From positions 80,413-144,412 of the forward strand of contig NZ_OCVX01000005.1 of the NCBI RefSeq assembly GCF_900232995.1: a stretch of DNA of 64,000 nt, given 5' to 3'. This DNA is from Mycobacterium simulans (GTDB taxonomy: Bacteria > Actinomycetota > Actinomycetes > Mycobacteriales > Mycobacteriaceae). The notes beneath the pieces were generated by a model, which was not told where the DNA came from, did not search any database, and saw nothing but the letters and a program-made list of their open reading frames with translations. Shown here piece by piece: positions 8,873-17,911 of the stretch. A program made the position numbers and the translations under genes. Position 1 is the first letter of the stretch. Each line of letters starts with the position of its first letter.

Positions 8873-10162
8873 ATGAGTGTCGTCGCGCTGTCCATATTCG
8901 TGGTGGCATACGCGCTGATTGCCAGCGACCGGGTGAACAAGACGCTCATAGCGCTCGCGGGCGCGGCGATCGTGGTCACCCTGCCGATCATCGATTCCGA
9001 TGACGTCTTCTACTCCCACGAAACCGGGGTCGATTGGGACGTCATCTTTTTGCTGCTCGGCATGATGATCATCGTCAGCGTGCTGCGCCAGACTGGCGTG
9101 TTCGAATACGTCGCGATCTGGGCCGCCAAGCGGGCCCGCGGCTCGCCGCTGCGCATCATGATCCTGTTGGTACTGGTGACCGCGGTCGCGTCGGCCCTAC
9201 TGGACAACGTCACCACGGTCCTGCTGATCGCACCGGTAACGCTGCTGGTATGTGACCGGCTGGCGATCAACCCGGTGCCGTTCTTGATGGCCGAAGCATT
9301 CGCATCGAATATCGGCGGCACCGCGACATTGGTCGGCGACCCGCCCAACATCATCATCGCCAGCAAGGGCGGCCTGACCTTCAACGACTTCCTCATCAAC
9401 CTGGCGCCGATCGTGATCATCGTGATCGCGGTGTTCATCCTGATGCTCCCGCGTCTCTTTCCCGGTGCATTCGACGCCGATCCCGCACGAGTGGCCGACG
9501 TCATGTCGCTGGAGGAGAAAGAGGCCATTCGCGATCACCGGCTGCTGATCACGTGCGGGGTGGTGCTGGTGGCGGTGTTCGCCGCCTTCATCGCCAACTC
9601 GGCGATTCATATGAAGCCGTCCATGGTCGCGTTGATCGGTGCCGGCATCTTGGTCGTCGTCTCCCGGCTGGAGCACTCCGACTACCTCTCTAGCGTCGAG
9701 TGGGACACGTTGCTGTTCTTCGCCGGCCTGTTCGTCATGGTCGGCGCTCTGGTGAAGACGGGTGTCGTCGAGCGGGTCGCGGAACTGGCCGTGACGGCAA
9801 CACGCGGCAACACCTTGTTGGCGACCATGGTGATCCTGGCCGCGTCGTTGGTGGTCAGCGGGATCGTCAACAACGTTCCCTATGCCGCCACCATGGCACC
9901 GATCGTCGCGAACTTGATTCCGGCCCTCGTGGACCACAGCAATCCGGACGTGCTGTGGTGGGCACTCGCCCTCGGTACCGATTTCGGCGGCAACCTCACT
10001 GCCATCGGGGCCAGCGCCAACGTCGTCATCCTGGGCGCCGCGATGAGGTCGGATAATCCCATCTCATTTTGGGAATTCACCCGCAAGGGCATCGTGGTCA
10101 CCACGATGTCCCTCGTGCTGGCGGCGATCTATCTCTGGGTGCGCTACTTCGTATTCGTCTGA
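8873..10162 (+). CDS. arsA: ArsB/NhaD-superfamily inner-membrane transporter (arsA-like, Rv2684)
   Basis: This 429-residue polytopic membrane protein has about 10-12 hydrophobic segments beginning at residue 1. Diagnostic stretches are the LLGMMIIVSVLRQTG segment near 60-75, LDNVTTVLLIAPVTLL, and the GGTATLVGDPPNIIIA loop typical of the ArsB/Na+:dicarboxylate (ion transporter) superfamily. Despite the inherited name arsA, it is the membrane-channel type and not the ArsA ATPase. The substrate cannot be told from sequence. It is followed after 30 bp by a close paralogue. Confidence 0.88.
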   Translation: MSVVALSIFVVAYALIASDRVNKTLIALAGAAIVVTLPIIDSDDVFYSHETGVDWDVIFLLLGMMIIVSVLRQTGVFEYVAIWAAKRARGSPLRIMILLVLVTAVASALLDNVTTVLLIAPVTLLVCDRLAINPVPFLMAEAFASNIGGTATLVGDPPNIIIASKGGLTFNDFLINLAPIVIIVIAVFILMLPRLFPGAFDADPARVADVMSLEEKEAIRDHRLLITCGVVLVAVFAAFIANSAIHMKPSMVALIGAGILVVVSRLEHSDYLSSVEWDTLLFFAGLFVMVGALVKTGVVERVAELAVTATRGNTLLATMVILAASLVVSGIVNNVPYAATMAPIVANLIPALVDHSNPDVLWWALALGTDFGGNLTAIGASANVVILGAAMRSDNPISFWEFTRKGIVVTTMSLVLAAIYLWVRYFVFV

Positions 10163-10192
10163 CGCTAGCGAGGAAGATCCGGAGGACAGCCG

Positions 10193-11479
10193 ATGAGCGT
10201 CGTCGCCGTAGCGGTATTCGTGGTCGCCTATGCGCTTATCGCCAGCGACCGGATCAGCAAGACGCTGGTAGCCCTGGCGGGAGCGGGCATCATGCTCGGC
10301 ATAAAGGTCGTCGGCTCCCACGACGCGTTCTACTCGGCCGAGACCGGAGTCGACTGGGACGTCATCTTTCTGCTGCTGGGCATGATGATCATCGTCAGCG
10401 TGCTACGGCATACCGGCGTCTTCGAGTACGTCGCGATCTGGGCCGTCAAACGCGCGAACGCCTCCCCGCGGCGCATCATGATCCTGTTGGTATTGGTCAT
10501 GGCCTTCGGGTCGGCCATGCTGGACAACGTCACGACGGTGTTGCTGATCGCACCGGTGACACTGTTGGTGTGTGACCGCCTGGCGATCAACGCGGGTCCG
10601 TTTCTCATGGCCGAGGTTTTCGCGTCCAACATCGGCGGCGCGGCGACATTGGTTGGGGATCCGCCCAACATCATCATCGCCAGCCGAGCGGGATTGACGT
10701 TCAACGACTTCCTCATCCACATGGCGCCGATCGTGCTCGTCGTATTGGTTGCTTTCGTCGCCCTGCTGCCGTGGTTGTTCGGTTCCATCACGGTCGAGTC
10801 TGACCGGGTCGACGACGTCATGTCGCTAGACGAACGCGAAGCCATCCGCGACCCCCGGCTGCTCATCAAGTGTGGCGTCGTACTGCTACTGGTCTTCGTG
10901 GCCTTCGTCGCCCATCCGGTGCTGCACGTCCAGCCGTCCGTGGTGGCGTTGCTCGGCGCCGGCATCCTCATCATGATCTCGGGACTGAAACGGTCGGAAT
11001 ACCTCTCGAACGTCGAGTGGGACACCCTGCTGTTCTTCGCCGGGTTGTTCATCATGGTCGGGGCTCTGGTGAAGACCGGCGTCGTCGACAAGCTGGCGCG
11101 GGCGGCCATCGACCTGACCGACGGCAACGAACTGCTGACGGTATCCCTGATCCTCGGCATCTCCGCGCCGGTGTCCGGCATCATCGACAACATCCCCTAT
11201 GTCGCCACAATGACTCCGATCGTCACCGAACTGATCACCGTCATGCCGGGCGAGGTCCACCCGAACACGCTGTGGTGGGCGCTGGCGCTGGGCGCCGACT
11301 TCGGCGGCAACCTAACCGCGGTCGGAGCCAGTGCCAATGTCGTCATGCTTGGAATCGCCCGGCGCGCAGGCACTCCCATCTCATTCTGGGAATTCACCCG
11401 CAAAGGCATTGTGGTGACCGCGGTCTCGATCGCGCTGTCGGCCATCTACTTGTGGCTGCGGTATTTCGTGTTGGGCTGA
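10193..11479 (+). CDS. arsB1: ArsB/NhaD-superfamily inner-membrane transporter, tandem paralogue (arsB1-like, Rv2685)
   Basis: This 428-residue membrane protein is collinear and strongly similar to the preceding gene, sharing MSVVA at the start, the VIFLLLGMMIIVSVLR segment, GDPPNIIIA and SFWEFTRKGIVV near the end. A good Shine-Dalgarno (GGAGG) precedes the ATG. The pair clearly arose by tandem duplication. The two genes might form homologous subunits or have different substrates; arsenite export is only one possibility. Confidence 0.88.
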   Translation: MSVVAVAVFVVAYALIASDRISKTLVALAGAGIMLGIKVVGSHDAFYSAETGVDWDVIFLLLGMMIIVSVLRHTGVFEYVAIWAVKRANASPRRIMILLVLVMAFGSAMLDNVTTVLLIAPVTLLVCDRLAINAGPFLMAEVFASNIGGAATLVGDPPNIIIASRAGLTFNDFLIHMAPIVLVVLVAFVALLPWLFGSITVESDRVDDVMSLDEREAIRDPRLLIKCGVVLLLVFVAFVAHPVLHVQPSVVALLGAGILIMISGLKRSEYLSNVEWDTLLFFAGLFIMVGALVKTGVVDKLARAAIDLTDGNELLTVSLILGISAPVSGIIDNIPYVATMTPIVTELITVMPGEVHPNTLWWALALGADFGGNLTAVGASANVVMLGIARRAGTPISFWEFTRKGIVVTAVSIALSAIYLWLRYFVLG

Positions 11480-11489
11480 GGGCCAGCGC

Positions 11490-12248
11490 TCACGTGCGCT
11501 TGGCCTGGAAGCGGCGAAACAGCGGCCAGGCGATGGCCAGGTTGTAGACGGCACCCACGACGAGATACGGCCACCAGGTGCCGTGATCGCTAGCGACCCA
11601 GAATGCCTTGGCAGCCCAGTAGGGCGGCAAGACGCCAAACGCGAGGTTCCAGCCGGAGTGAATGAACCACGGCATGCAGGGCAGCCCGGCGATGAGCATG
11701 CCTAAGGCGCGGACCATAGCCAGACCCTGAATCTTGTTGCTTGCCACCGCAATAATGAGCAGCAGGGTCACCACCGCCGACAGTCCGGCCAATAGGCCGA
11801 TGGGGATCAGTGAACCCACCAGGCCCGGTTCGAGGATCCCGCTCAGCGACATCGTCGCGACGACATACACCGTGGTCACGATTATCACCGTTGCGGCGCG
11901 ATAGCCGAAAAAGACCGACAGCGGCACCGGGGTGACCCGGAGCGCCGTCAAGGTGCCCGCATCCACCTCATCCAGCACCAAGAACGCCGCCAGCCCACCG
12001 GCGATGATGACGCTGGTCAGCAAGAGGAACGCGGTGAGAACCAGCGGGTAATACGGGACCAGGTCGAATCCATAACGCTCGGCCAGCATCTCGGTGAACA
12101 TCGGTGTCAACAGCGCGACTCCGGTGGTCCAGATGACCGGCGCGACGACGAGCATGACCAGCAGCGGATCGCGGTATGTGCCGCGAATGTCGTTGCGGCC
12201 GAATGCAACCAACGCCCGTGGGCTTGCAAGGCCCGATATCGCCCTCAT
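11490..12248 (-). CDS. ABC-2 type transporter permease (Rv2686c-like)
   Basis: This 252-residue ABC-2 permease has six predicted hydrophobic segments, the first around residues 28-50 (LLVMLVVAPVIWTTGVALLTP). The start ATG at 12248 overlaps the stop of the upstream permease gene (ATGA), which decides the start; a longer reading to 12512 is rejected. It is the last gene of a three-gene exporter operon (ATPase, permease, permease) whose M. tuberculosis counterpart has been associated with fluoroquinolone efflux. Confidence 0.9.
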   Translation of the reverse strand: MRAISGLASPRALVAFGRNDIRGTYRDPLLVMLVVAPVIWTTGVALLTPMFTEMLAERYGFDLVPYYPLVLTAFLLLTSVIIAGGLAAFLVLDEVDAGTLTALRVTPVPLSVFFGYRAATVIIVTTVYVVATMSLSGILEPGLVGSLIPIGLLAGLSAVVTLLLIIAVASNKIQGLAMVRALGMLIAGLPCMPWFIHSGWNLAFGVLPPYWAAKAFWVASDHGTWWPYLVVGAVYNLAIAWPLFRRFQAKRT

Positions 12249-12958
12249 AGGACACCCGACCTTTCGATGACGTAGCGACCGAACAGCGCCTTGGCCGCCC
12301 GCCACAACCCAGCCGTGCACAGAATCGGATAGCCGACCGCGTACCCGAGTTGCCATGGCGCCAGGCTCACCTGATCGAATGCCGCACCGAGCAACAGCAG
12401 CGGCCCCTGGGTGGGGATGACGTACAGCACCGGGTTGGGCCACAGGCCGGAGTAGTACACGATCGGCGGCACCAGCATGATCGTGAGCGGGATGGTCGCC
12501 GAAAGGAACCAATCGGTCACCGAGGCGAACGGCAACGAGCTGATGAAGCCCACCAGCAGCATCAGCAGCGTGCCGAGCATGACCCCGGCCACCAGCGGCA
12601 TCAGATGGTAATCAAACCCATGCACGACGGTGGCCAGAACCACCGCGACGAACAGCGAGATCGCCAGCAGCACAGTCATTTTCGCGGACAGGTACTCCCA
12701 GAACCGCAGCGGCGTAGACACGATCGCGCCGATCGTGCGCTCTTGCTTCTCGAAGAACACGGTCCCGCCCACGAAGAAGAAGCCGATGATCGCGATATCA
12801 CCGACGAGGACGTAGGGCTCGGCGACCGGGCGCAGGCCGGCCGGCATCGGCAGCAGCACGGCCAGCCAGATCAGTCCGGAGAAAACGGCGGCATGCAGGA
12901 ACTTCTGCCGCACCTGCAGCGTCAGCTCGAGCAGCAGCGCCCGTGCCAATCGGGTCAT
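12245..12958 (-). CDS. ABC-2 type transporter permease (Rv2687c-like)
   Basis: This 237-residue integral membrane protein has about six hydrophobic helices, for example LHAAVFSGLIWLAVLLPM near 22-39 and ISLFVAVVLATVVHGF around 95-110. It overlaps the ATPase gene upstream and the second permease downstream by ATGA junctions, implying translational coupling and an assembled heteromeric exporter. It lacks ATP-binding motifs. Confidence 0.9.
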   Translation of the reverse strand: MTRLARALLLELTLQVRQKFLHAAVFSGLIWLAVLLPMPAGLRPVAEPYVLVGDIAIIGFFFVGGTVFFEKQERTIGAIVSTPLRFWEYLSAKMTVLLAISLFVAVVLATVVHGFDYHLMPLVAGVMLGTLLMLLVGFISSLPFASVTDWFLSATIPLTIMLVPPIVYYSGLWPNPVLYVIPTQGPLLLLGAAFDQVSLAPWQLGYAVGYPILCTAGLWRAAKALFGRYVIERSGVL

Positions 12959-13860
12959 GTCAGCCGCCTCCCCGTGACCTCGACAAAGACGTCGTCGAGA
13001 CTCGCCTCCCGGCTGTGGATGGTCTCGACGTGGTGGTTTCGCAGCACCGAATGGAACGCCGGGTCGTCGGCCAGCCCATCCATGGCGAACTCGCTGCTCT
13101 CGAGGCGGCCGTCGTCGCCCCGGTATTCCACCCGCACTCGCCGCCGGCTCCGCGCGACCTTCAGTTCGGTGGGGGCGTCCAGCGCGACGATCCTCCCGTC
13201 AACGACGAACGCCACCCGGTCGCACAGTTCGTCGGCGGTGGACATGTCGTGCGTGGTGAGAAAGACCGTGCGGCCCTGCGCCTTCAGGTTCAGGACGATG
13301 TCTTTGATCTTGCGGGCGTTCACCGGGTCCAGCCCGGAGGTGGGTTCGTCGAGGAATAGCAGCTCCGGGTTGTTGATCAACGACCTGGCGAAGGTCAGCC
13401 GCATCTGCATTCCCTTGGAGTACTTGCCCACTCGGATGTGGGCGGCATCGGCGAGACCTACGGCGTCCAGCAGCTGCATCGGGTCCGCCGTCGCGCCGGC
13501 GTACAGCGACGCGAAGAAGCGCAGGTTCTCATACCCGGTGAGCTTCTGGTAGTGGTTGGGCAGCTCGAACGAAACCCCGATGCGTTCGTAGTAATCAGGT
13601 CCCCAGTCCAACGGCTCTCTGCCCCACACCGCGGCCTCGCCGCCGTGGTCGCGCAGCAGGCCGATGAGAAGCTTCTGTGTCGTGGACTTGCCCGCGCCGC
13701 TGGGGCCGAGAAACCCGAAGATTTCGCCTCGTCCGACGGTGAAGTCCATGCCGCGCACAGCCGGCTGGGTTGCCTTCGGGTAGCTGAAGGTGAGCCCGCG
13801 CACGCGGATCACCTCGGTCCCGACACACGCCGATGCGGCGGCATGGTTGAGCGTCGTCAT
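12955..13860 (-). CDS. ABC transporter ATP-binding protein (Rv2688c-like)
   Basis: This 301-residue ATPase has Walker A GPSGAGKST, Walker B LLFLDEPTSGLDP, a signature region KYSKGMQMRLTFARSL and an H-loop TTHDMSTADELCD. ATP hydrolysis would drive the two adjacent permeases. The GTG/ATG options were judged by length: ATG at 13860 gives the same length as the M. tuberculosis protein, whereas the longer reading to 13905 has no better ribosome site. The C-terminal ~70 residues form the regulatory extension usual for drug-export ATPases. The promoter faces a MarR-family gene across a palindromic site. Confidence 0.93.
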   Translation of the reverse strand: MTTLNHAAASACVGTEVIRVRGLTFSYPKATQPAVRGMDFTVGRGEIFGFLGPSGAGKSTTQKLLIGLLRDHGGEAAVWGREPLDWGPDYYERIGVSFELPNHYQKLTGYENLRFFASLYAGATADPMQLLDAVGLADAAHIRVGKYSKGMQMRLTFARSLINNPELLFLDEPTSGLDPVNARKIKDIVLNLKAQGRTVFLTTHDMSTADELCDRVAFVVDGRIVALDAPTELKVARSRRRVRVEYRGDDGRLESSEFAMDGLADDPAFHSVLRNHHVETIHSREASLDDVFVEVTGRRLT

Positions 13861-13981
13861 AACTCGCGCCGTCCCTTTCCGGGCGAGCGCCGTGCGCCGG
13901 GCCACCGGTCGTCACCGCGCGAATGCCAATACCTGGTTCCGACCAGTCTTCCCGGAGCGCCGACCCAAAGACTACTAAAGT

Positions 13982-13997
13982 TTCAGAGATCTTTGAA
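13982..13997. promoter_or_regulatory. Candidate MarR operator (palindrome)
   Basis: TTCAGAGATCTTTGAA is a 14-of-16 inverted repeat centred on AGATCT in the AT-rich gap between the divergent exporter operon and the MarR-family gene. A TAAGAT at 14010-14015 lies 7 bases before the regulator ATG, consistent with a leaderless transcript. The palindrome sits where a regulator would block that promoter. Confidence 0.55.
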
Positions 13998-14022
13998 GAC
14001 TCTGACCGTTAAGATTGCGTAT

Positions 14023-14481
14023 ATGACCGCCATGCGCCAGCAAGAGGTCGCCGAGCAGCTCGCCCTGGTGCTCGCCGACCACGGTATGCAGCGCATGACC
14101 GCCCGTGTACTTTCCGCGTTGCTGTTCACCGAGAAGCCCACGATGACCATGGGTGAGCTGGCCGACCAGCTTCAAGCCAGCTCGGGCGCAATCTCGGGCG
14201 CCATCAGGATGCTCACCTCGGTGGGCCTGGTCGAGCGAGTGCCCGCTCCCGGCAGTCGCCGCGACCACTACCGGTTGCGCGACGACGCGTGGGCGATTCA
14301 GTACACCACCCAGAACCACGCGACCTCGGCGGTGCTGGCGGCCGCCAATGCCGGCATCGCCGCGACCGACGACGACAGCCTGGCCCGACACCGCCTCACC
14401 CAGATGCGCGACTTCTACACGTTCTTACTCGACGAGATCCCCGCACTGCTGGAGCGCTGGCAGGAGCAATCACGTCGTTAG
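14023..14481 (+). CDS. MarR-family transcriptional regulator
   Basis: This 152-residue winged-helix protein has a helix-turn-helix core TMTMGELADQLQASSGAISGAIRML (about 41-65) followed by a wing (VGLVERVPAPGSRRDHYRL). The C-terminal dimer helices end ALLERWQEQSRR. The ATG at 14023 is preferred because a TANNNT element ends 7 bases upstream; ATG at 14032 is an alternative. Divergent placement next to an ABC exporter suggests local control, as for many MarR repressors of drug efflux. I do not recall a counterpart at this spot in H37Rv. Confidence 0.88.
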   Translation: MTAMRQQEVAEQLALVLADHGMQRMTARVLSALLFTEKPTMTMGELADQLQASSGAISGAIRMLTSVGLVERVPAPGSRRDHYRLRDDAWAIQYTTQNHATSAVLAAANAGIAATDDDSLARHRLTQMRDFYTFLLDEIPALLERWQEQSRR

Positions 14482-14491
14482 CGTCAGCGGG

Positions 14492-15742
14492 TCAGCGGCG
14501 CCTCAACAGGGCTACGCATTCGGCGTGATGCGTCAGCGGGAAGGCATCGAACACCATGATCTTCTCGACGGCGTAGCCGTGGCCGAGGTAGAGACCGATA
14601 TCGCGAGCGAAAGACGCTGCCTCACAACCGATATGGATCACCCGCGGTACGCCCGCGGCGGCGAGTAAGCCGATCACGTCGCGCCCGGCCCCCGACCGCG
14701 GCGGGTCCAGCACCGCCACATCAGCTCCCGAGGCGCCGGCTTGTTGCGCCGACAGCGCGCGCCGCACCGAATCGGTGACCACCTCCACTTGCGGCAGATC
14801 TGCCAGCGCGGCACGTGCGGCCCCCGAGGCCCCGCGCGAAGTGTCGACAGTGAGCACTCGCCCGGACTCCCCCACCGCCTCACCTAGCACTGCGGCGAAA
14901 ACCCCTGCGCCACCGTACAAATCCCAGGCAGTCATGCCGGCCGCCGGTTGCGCCCAGTCGGCGACAAGCCTGCTGTAGACAACCGCGGCGTCGCGGTGCG
15001 CCTGCCAGAAAGCCGTCACCGGCACCTGCCAGGTGCGACGGCCCACCCGCTGCACCGCGTGATAGGCGCCCTCCACCACCGTGGTCGCGTTGCTGGTCCT
15101 TTTGCGAGGGCGCTGCCGCACGGTACGCGCCACATGTCGCTGTCCGTCGTCGTCGACGGCCACGTGCAGGTGAGCGCCCGGCGGCCAGTCGGACGCCGCA
15201 AGCCCGTCCAGCATGCCGGCGGGCAACTGCCCGCAGCGCAGGTCGGTCACCAGATCGTTGCTGTGATAGCGGTGAAAGCCGGGACGGCAGTCCGCCCCCA
15301 CGTCGAGGCCGACCCGGGTGCGCCAACCCGTTGGGCCAGCATCCGAAAGCGGTTGCGCTTCACCACGCCAGCTGTACCCGCCGAGCCGCTGCAGCTGGTT
15401 GGCCACGACTTGCGCCTTGAGCTCCCGGGCCGCTTGCGGGTCGGCGAAGGCCAGATCACAACACCCGGCGCCGTCCACTCCGGCGATCGGACACAGCGAT
15501 TCGACTCGATGGGGCGAGGCGTCAACTACCTCGAAAGCCATTGCATGCCAATACGAACCGTGGTCCGCGGTGACCCGCACCCGCACCCGCTCACCGGGCA
15601 ACGCATAGCGGACGAAGACCACCCGGCCTTCATGGTGCGCCACGCAGCTGCCGCCGTTCGCGGGGGCACCGGTAACCAACGTCAGCTCCCTGCAAGCGGA
15701 TGCGGGCGCCCGGCGCGGGTCACTGGCGCCGCTCCTCCTCAT
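14492..15742 (-). CDS. TrmA/RumA-type RNA m5U methyltransferase (Rv2689c-like)
   Basis: This class-I SAM methyltransferase has an N-terminal TRAM-like segment (ALPGERVRVRVTADHG) and SAM motif WDLYGGAGVFAAVLGEAV. The catalytic region includes VAVLDPPRSGAGRDVI and the nucleophile-containing IGCEAASFARDI, though the Cys-containing motif is atypical against the common SCNP. The cysteines C89, C98 and C99 in CPIAGVDGAGCC may form an Fe-S site. The start is uncertain: ATG 15742 lies inside a MIRU-like repeat, while TTG at 15679 is preceded by AGGGAG at 7 bases and would give 395 residues beginning just before the conserved VTGAP. Confidence 0.85.
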   Translation of the reverse strand: MRRSGASDPRRAPASACRELTLVTGAPANGGSCVAHHEGRVVFVRYALPGERVRVRVTADHGSYWHAMAFEVVDASPHRVESLCPIAGVDGAGCCDLAFADPQAARELKAQVVANQLQRLGGYSWRGEAQPLSDAGPTGWRTRVGLDVGADCRPGFHRYHSNDLVTDLRCGQLPAGMLDGLAASDWPPGAHLHVAVDDDGQRHVARTVRQRPRKRTSNATTVVEGAYHAVQRVGRRTWQVPVTAFWQAHRDAAVVYSRLVADWAQPAAGMTAWDLYGGAGVFAAVLGEAVGESGRVLTVDTSRGASGAARAALADLPQVEVVTDSVRRALSAQQAGASGADVAVLDPPRSGAGRDVIGLLAAAGVPRVIHIGCEAASFARDIGLYLGHGYAVEKIMVFDAFPLTHHAECVALLRRR

Positions 15743-15828
15743 CGCTTCGCTCTGCATCGTCGCCGGCGCGGGTCACTGGCGCCGCTCCTCCTCATCGCTT
15801 CGCTCTGCATCGTCGCCGGCGCGGGTCA
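15711..15828. repeat. MIRU-like tandem repeat, two 53-bp copies plus 12 bp
   Basis: Exact 53-bp units at 15711-15763 and 15764-15816 are followed by 12 bases of a third. The unit contains CTCCTCCTCATCGCTTCGCT and CTGCATCGTCGC. Length and position (between the Rv2689c- and Rv2690c-like genes) correspond to the MIRU27 VNTR locus as I recall it. Copy number is therefore likely to vary between strains. It overlaps the 5' end of the methyltransferase gene and ends at the 3' end of the permease gene. Confidence 0.85.
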
Positions 15829-17823
15829 ATCGAAGATGCCTCGACGCGCGTCACCGGGAGCCACATGCGGTTGCAACGCACTGATCCGCTCCGACGAAGT
15901 CAATTGCCAGGGAACCGAAGTCACCATGACTCCGGGCATAAACAGCAGCCGGGTCTTGAGCCGCAGCGCACTTTGGTTGTGCAGCAACTGTTCCCACCAG
16001 CGGCCCACCACGTACTCCGGGATGAACACCGTCACAACGGTGCGCGGTGACTCCTTGCTCACGCGTTTGACGTAATCAAGCACCGGACGGGTGATCTCGC
16101 GGTACGGGGACGCGATGACCTTCAGCGGGACGGTGATATCGCTTTCCTCCCACTGGTGCACCAGCTCGCGGGTTTCCGCGTCATCGACGTTGACCGTGAT
16201 GGCTTCGAGCGCATCGGGGCGGGTCGCTCGCGCATAGGCCACGGCGCGAAGCGTCGGTAGATGCAACTTCGACACCAGCACCAAGGCGTGATTGCGGCTG
16301 GGCAGCACGACCTCGTTGTCGTGGGCGGCGGCTTGCTCAGCCAGTTCCCGACTCACCCCGTCGTAGTGGCGCCGAATCGCCTTCATGAGCAGGAACAGGG
16401 CCCCCATCGCGACGATGGCGATCCACGCCCCGGCTAGAAACTTGGTGACCATCACCACCAACAACACCGCGCCGGTGGCAATGAAACCAATCGTGTTGAC
16501 CACCCGCGAGCGAAACATTTTGGCCCGCGCCGACGGATCGGTTTCGGTGCGCAACAGCCTGGTCCAGTGCCGCACCATGCCTATCTGACTGAGCGTGAAC
16601 GAAATGAACCCGCCGACGATGTACAGCTGGATCAGCGCGGTGAGCTCGGCTCGGAACGCGACAACCGCCGCGATGGCCGCCACCGACAGGAACAGGATCC
16701 CGTTGGAGAACGCCAGCCGGTCACCACGGGTGTGCAGTTGCCGCGGTAGGTAGCTGTGCTGCGCCAAGACCGAGCCGAGCACCGGGAAACCGTTGAACGC
16801 AGTGTTAGCGGCCAATACCAGGATGAGCGCGGTGACCCCGGCGACCAGCAGGAACCCGAGGTGAAAGCCACCGAAAACGGCCTGTGCCAGCTGCGCTACC
16901 AGCGTCTTCTGTTGATAGCCCGGCGGAGCACCGGACAGCTGTGTGTCGGGATCATCGACGACTTGGGCCCCGGTCTCCACGGCCAGCAGGATCATGCCCA
17001 TGAACATGCTCACCGCGATGATGCCCAGCATTAACAGCGTCGTTGCCGCGTTGCGCGACTTGGGCTTCTCGAACGCCGGCACTCCGTTGCTGATGGCCTC
17101 GACACCGGTCAGCGCCGCGCACCCGGAGGAGAACGAGCGCGCCACCAGGAACACCAGCGCGAAACCGAGGACCTTGCCGTGTTCGGCGTGCATTTCGAAA
17201 CCGGCGGATTCGGCACGTAGCTGGTTGCCCAACACGAACATCCGGAACAGCCCCCAGCCGAGCATGGCACCGATTCCGATGATGAATGCGTAGGTCGGGA
17301 TGGCGAAGGCCAGTCCGGATTCCCGGACCCCGCGCAGGTTCATCGCCATGATCAGCACGATCGCACCAACCGCGAACAACACTTTGTGGTCGTACACGAA
17401 CGGGATCGCCGAGCCGATGTTCGACATCGCCGACGATATCGAAACCGCAACGGTGAGAACGTAATCCACCATAAGCGCGCTCGCCACAACGAGGCCGGCG
17501 TTGGCTCCGAGATTGGTGGTGACAACTTCATAGTCGCCGCCGCCGGACGGGTAAGCGTGCACGTTCTGGCGGTAGCTGGACACCACGACGAGCAGGACCG
17601 CGGCGACCGCCAGGCCTATCCACGGCGCCATCGAGTAAGCAGCCAGGCCGGCCACCGAGAGCACCAGGAAGATCTCCTCCGGGGCGTACGCGACCGACGA
17701 CATCGCGTCTGAGGCGAATACCGGCAGGGCGATCCGCTTGGGCAACAGCGTGTGGCTGAGCCGGTCGCTGCGAAATGGCCTGCCGATAAGCAGCCGGCGC
17801 GCGGCGGTTGAAAGTTTGGACAC
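15826..17823 (-). CDS. APC-superfamily amino acid/potassium permease (Rv2690c-like)
   Basis: This protein of about 665 residues has an APC transporter core of 12 hydrophobic segments in residues ~40-480 (starting IALPVFASDAMSSVAYAPEEIF) and a ~170-residue soluble C-terminal domain with a Rossmann-like pattern (ALVLVSKLHLPTLRAVAYARA). GTG at 17823 (VSKLSTAARR) is favoured because it begins the conserved N-terminus; a start at 17844 would add seven hydrophobic residues. It is divergent from the TrkA-type potassium genes, and the C-terminal domain is like those of KUP/APC potassium transporters, so K+ uptake is plausible. The substrate is not determined by sequence. Confidence 0.88.
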   Translation of the reverse strand: MSKLSTAARRLLIGRPFRSDRLSHTLLPKRIALPVFASDAMSSVAYAPEEIFLVLSVAGLAAYSMAPWIGLAVAAVLLVVVSSYRQNVHAYPSGGGDYEVVTTNLGANAGLVVASALMVDYVLTVAVSISSAMSNIGSAIPFVYDHKVLFAVGAIVLIMAMNLRGVRESGLAFAIPTYAFIIGIGAMLGWGLFRMFVLGNQLRAESAGFEMHAEHGKVLGFALVFLVARSFSSGCAALTGVEAISNGVPAFEKPKSRNAATTLLMLGIIAVSMFMGMILLAVETGAQVVDDPDTQLSGAPPGYQQKTLVAQLAQAVFGGFHLGFLLVAGVTALILVLAANTAFNGFPVLGSVLAQHSYLPRQLHTRGDRLAFSNGILFLSVAAIAAVVAFRAELTALIQLYIVGGFISFTLSQIGMVRHWTRLLRTETDPSARAKMFRSRVVNTIGFIATGAVLLVVMVTKFLAGAWIAIVAMGALFLLMKAIRRHYDGVSRELAEQAAAHDNEVVLPSRNHALVLVSKLHLPTLRAVAYARATRPDALEAITVNVDDAETRELVHQWEESDITVPLKVIASPYREITRPVLDYVKRVSKESPRTVVTVFIPEYVVGRWWEQLLHNQSALRLKTRLLFMPGVMVTSVPWQLTSSERISALQPHVAPGDARRGIFD

Positions 17824-17911
17824 GAGAGCCAAGAGTAAGCCCACGTGGCTTTGGCGGTAGCGTTCCCTACGCGAGAGTACGACGCACAGGACACAGCCGA
17901 GAGGACCTCAA

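Noticed and set aside
14948..16075. A 375-codon plus-strand frame across the MIRU and methyltransferase
   Set aside because: It overlaps two real genes and reads the tandem repeat itself; no ribosome site.
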